From a virus: 32,944 bases of DNA. Every line of letters starts with the position of its first letter. Position 1 is the first letter of the stretch. The translations under genes and the position numbers were made by a program. The notes beneath the pieces were generated by a model, which was not told where the DNA came from, searched no databases, and saw only the letters and a list, made by a program, of their open reading frames with translations. Below are positions 30,369 through 32,944 of the stretch, one piece after another. The stretch lies in the IMG/VR virus record IMGVR_UViG_3300009154_000156, positions 1-32,944 of that record; one strand, given 5' to 3'.

Positions 30369-32944
30369 TGCAGGTAATAATACGGGTTGGATATTTAATA
30401 TAACAATTAGATTGACTGCCGAAGGAACTCTATATACTAGTACAGCTGAACTTGATGAAGTAACAACTTCGTCAATAAGAATGTCTGATATGTCAATTTA
30501 TGCCAAACAATTTGTAGAAGACGTTAGTTTACCAGTACCAATGAGATATACATCTACAGGAAATATCATAGTAGCTAGCAGCTTTGATGAAATAACATTG
30601 GTTACAGATACATCGCCAGTTTCTGCTTCCTTACCTAGGCAGTTTCTTAGTATTACTCCAAACGACACAATTCAGCCACTATCTACTTATGGATGGACAG
30701 CAGGTATAATATCCTCTACAGCTCCTGGAGCTACATTTACACTCACAAATAGTGCAAATGATCAGTTTTCCATTGGCGGAAATATGTTGCGTCTAGAAAA
30801 AGTATTAGGTGCGCCGGATACTAATTATAATATTATTATAGTAGGATCAGCACCTGGATATCAAGATGTTACTACCTACTTTACTATTAGGGTAACAGAT
30901 AATATCAAGGTAGGACTCGTGGAACGTATCAATGCGCTTTCAACATCTACTTTATGGCAAGATTCCGCTGGCACTAATCAAGTAACTGCAAACGGACAGG
31001 CCGTAAAAAAAATTAGAGGAAGTATAGCAGGGTGGGAAGCAAGTACTTCGACTAATGGTCCTGTATATACTGCAAATGCTCAGAATGGTCAACCAGGACT
31101 AACCTTTAATGGAACTAATCAGTCTCTCAACTTCACTACATCGGCCGCTATAAACTTTTTTGGGCCATCTTGGCGTAACAAGCAGTGGACTATTATAGTA
31201 GTTTGTAAAATAGCAAGTACTGGCACTAATAAAACTATATTTGCAGTTGGAAATAATACAGGTAGCTCTAAGGTTATATACAATATCACCAGAGTGGGAC
31301 TCACATCTCGACTTGGATATGTAATAGGTTCAGGCGGTATTACGGTACCAGATGGGGATGCTGGAGAATTCACGTTAGGACAGGCAGCTATTAGTTCTAT
31401 TTCTAGTGATGGTGCTCCAGACGAGGTTCATGTGTTATTCCAACATAACGGTATTTACGGTTACACTAGTAATAACGGTAATCCAACATCACATGTGCCT
31501 CTACTGAACACTACTGGTACTATGACCCCTTCTGTTGCAGTTTTGGGTGGGCGAACGGATTCGTCCACAGATTATTTCAACGGAACCATTTTAGATATTC
31601 TCTTTTACGATAGATATATTGGCACTGTTGAAATGGGATATATTCATAAAAAATTAGGTGAGCAATGGGGCATTAATATTGATAATACTGCTAATGAGCC
31701 GACATTGGATTTATCTAATCATACATTAGAGTGGAGTGATGATTTTGACACTTTAAATATGAATACTCAATTTTTAGGTAGTGGAAATGCTACTCTAGGT
31801 TCAGATAGTAATCCTACTGGTTGGACTCCTGCTTATTGGAATGTCGCTCAGGGTAAAGATGAGTATGGCTCTGATACACCTCTGTTAAATGAAACAGCAT
31901 GGATGATAGACCCTAGAAATCCAATTTATGCTCTAAATGGTATAACAGATAGTTATACAGCAAACAATTCAGTTTTGACCATAAAAACTTATCCTAGACC
32001 AGAGGGCATATCAAGCACGTTAACTAAAGGAAGAAATTATCTAGGCGGTGCTCTCATTAGTCAACAGTGGAAAACTGTAAGATTTCCTGGAGCTGTGAGT
32101 ATACGTTTCAAAACGGGTAGACCACAATTAGGAGTTTACACTGCTGCGTGGCTAATGCCAAATAATCAGGCGTGGTATGATGAAGTGGATATTAATGAGC
32201 AGTTAGCCAAGGGTACTACTACTTGCATAAGTAATTATCATTGTATTCCGTATCCAAGTATAGTAAGTGTTAATAAAGGTGCAGCAGGATGGAGCAGAGT
32301 CGCCGAGCCTATGGACGAAGACTTTCATGAGTACACGTATGTAGTAGACGAAACTGGGAGATATATCTACTGGGATGGAGTACTGTTTAGCAAGTTCACC
32401 GGGTGGAAGGGTATAGTAGATAATACTCTTACTTCCGTGGGCAGTGGTTTAGCAAATGGAACATTTACTATCTATGCCTCTGGTGGTAGGGGCAATGCAA
32501 TAGCATCTCTAGTAATTAGTGGAGGACAGGCTTCTAGTGTTACTCTACTCGCTACCGGGCAGGGATTTACCAATTCTAATGCAGTAACGTGGTATTCTAA
32601 TTCTTCTCTAACTATACCATTATCTACTACTTTTCCTGGTGTAGTAATTGATAGTACAGTAGCAAATGATCCTCCGTATGTTCTAAGTACCTTTGAACCA
32701 TTTTATATACTACTCAGCATGAGTCTAGGATCTATATCTGGAACTTTTGACCCTGCATTAAATTATTATCCATCTTTTGAAGTTGACAGAGTAAGACTAT
32801 ACAAAAGAAACATGCCGGTTCCTGCCACACTGACCCTAGGTTATGATACAGGATTTGATGGACAAGTGACCACTGCCGTTAATAATATTGTTGCTGCTTA
32901 TTCTGAACTGGGACAAACGCTAACTGGATCTGCTCGAAATGCAT
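30361..32944 (+). CDS. Tail glycosidase/adhesin: cadherin-like, LamG-like and GH16 domains; 3' end outside window
   Basis: The frame is open from ATG 30361 to the window end (861 codons), with AAGGA (30349-30353) in position. Residues 1-15 contain GNNTGWIF, the expected last strand of the preceding protein. About 93-185 is a cadherin/Ig-like domain (FSIGGNMLRLEKV, YFTIRVTD). About 245-435 is a LamG-like lectin fold (PGLTFNGTNQSLNF, NGTILDILFYDRYIG, KKLGEQWGI). About 456-815 is a glycoside hydrolase family 16 domain: LEWSDDFDTL, GVYTAAWLMP, the catalytic motif E608-V-D610-I-N-E613, HEYTYVVDETGRYIYWDG, and the final strand FEVDRVRLYK. GH16 enzymes cut beta-1,3 or beta-1,4 glucans or galactans with a retaining mechanism; the substrate here is unknown. 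A beta-roll segment of about 70 residues is inserted near 687-760. The part after 815 is unrecognised and cut by the window. It is probably a virion-borne depolymerase. Confidence 0.87.
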   Translation, partial: MASAGNNTGWIFNITIRLTAEGTLYTSTAELDEVTTSSIRMSDMSIYAKQFVEDVSLPVPMRYTSTGNIIVASSFDEITLVTDTSPVSASLPRQFLSITPNDTIQPLSTYGWTAGIISSTAPGATFTLTNSANDQFSIGGNMLRLEKVLGAPDTNYNIIIVGSAPGYQDVTTYFTIRVTDNIKVGLVERINALSTSTLWQDSAGTNQVTANGQAVKKIRGSIAGWEASTSTNGPVYTANAQNGQPGLTFNGTNQSLNFTTSAAINFFGPSWRNKQWTIIVVCKIASTGTNKTIFAVGNNTGSSKVIYNITRVGLTSRLGYVIGSGGITVPDGDAGEFTLGQAAISSISSDGAPDEVHVLFQHNGIYGYTSNNGNPTSHVPLLNTTGTMTPSVAVLGGRTDSSTDYFNGTILDILFYDRYIGTVEMGYIHKKLGEQWGINIDNTANEPTLDLSNHTLEWSDDFDTLNMNTQFLGSGNATLGSDSNPTGWTPAYWNVAQGKDEYGSDTPLLNETAWMIDPRNPIYALNGITDSYTANNSVLTIKTYPRPEGISSTLTKGRNYLGGALISQQWKTVRFPGAVSIRFKTGRPQLGVYTAAWLMPNNQAWYDEVDINEQLAKGTTTCISNYHCIPYPSIVSVNKGAAGWSRVAEPMDEDFHEYTYVVDETGRYIYWDGVLFSKFTGWKGIVDNTLTSVGSGLANGTFTIYASGGRGNAIASLVISGGQASSVTLLATGQGFTNSNAVTWYSNSSLTIPLSTTFPGVVIDSTVANDPPYVLSTFEPFYILLSMSLGSISGTFDPALNYYPSFEVDRVRLYKRNMPVPATLTLGYDTGFDGQVTTAVNNIVAAYSELGQTLTGSARNA

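Overview
The window is a contiguous stretch of the late, virion-structure region of a T4-like myovirus. All genes are on the + strand, packed with short gaps or overlaps, and the DNA is AT-rich. The left end carries the classic T4 head block in order: portal gp20 (5' end outside the window), a small protein, a gp67-type acidic prohead core protein, prohead protease gp21, scaffold gp22 and major capsid protein gp23. The short gp23, the lack of a gp24 beside it, and the long repeat-rich virion genes downstream resemble T4-like phages of marine and freshwater bacteria (cyanophage or pelagiphage type) more than enterobacterial T4. The host cannot be named from this sequence.

A strong intrinsic terminator follows gp23 (5960-5990). 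Next comes a cassette of three overlapping genes: a GIY-YIG homing endonuclease with a C-terminal zinc finger, then two small unknown proteins. From 7363 the window is devoted to virion proteins that look like tail fibres, adhesins or head/neck decoration. These include a cluster of medium-sized beta-rich proteins (7447-11108) and a giant protein of about 2,624 residues (11227-19101). The giant is built from a beta-helix interrupted by, and followed by, arrays of modules about 160 residues long. A small beta protein and two fibre proteins made of repeated glycine-rich stalk modules (19495-22557 and 22596-26792) follow.

The right end holds a small unknown gene, a beta-solenoid protein (27042-30368), and a gene that starts at 30361 and is still open at the window end. 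This last gene has a cadherin-like domain, a LamG-like lectin domain and a glycoside hydrolase family 16 domain with an intact E-x-D-x-x-E catalytic motif. It is the best candidate for a polysaccharide-degrading tail component. Its N-terminus looks like the missing C-terminal tail of the preceding protein, so the two may be one protein joined by a +1 frameshift, or a recently split gene.

Regulation appears to rest on T4-type late promoter boxes (TATAAATA and NCTAAATA forms). These lie before the core protein, the 7447 gene, the 8978 gene and the giant gene. There are two GAAA-loop terminators. Several late leaders share small hairpins and an ACCCGC word. No tRNA, CRISPR array, insertion sequence, integrase or minus-strand gene was found, and no gene-free stretch exceeds about 140 bases.
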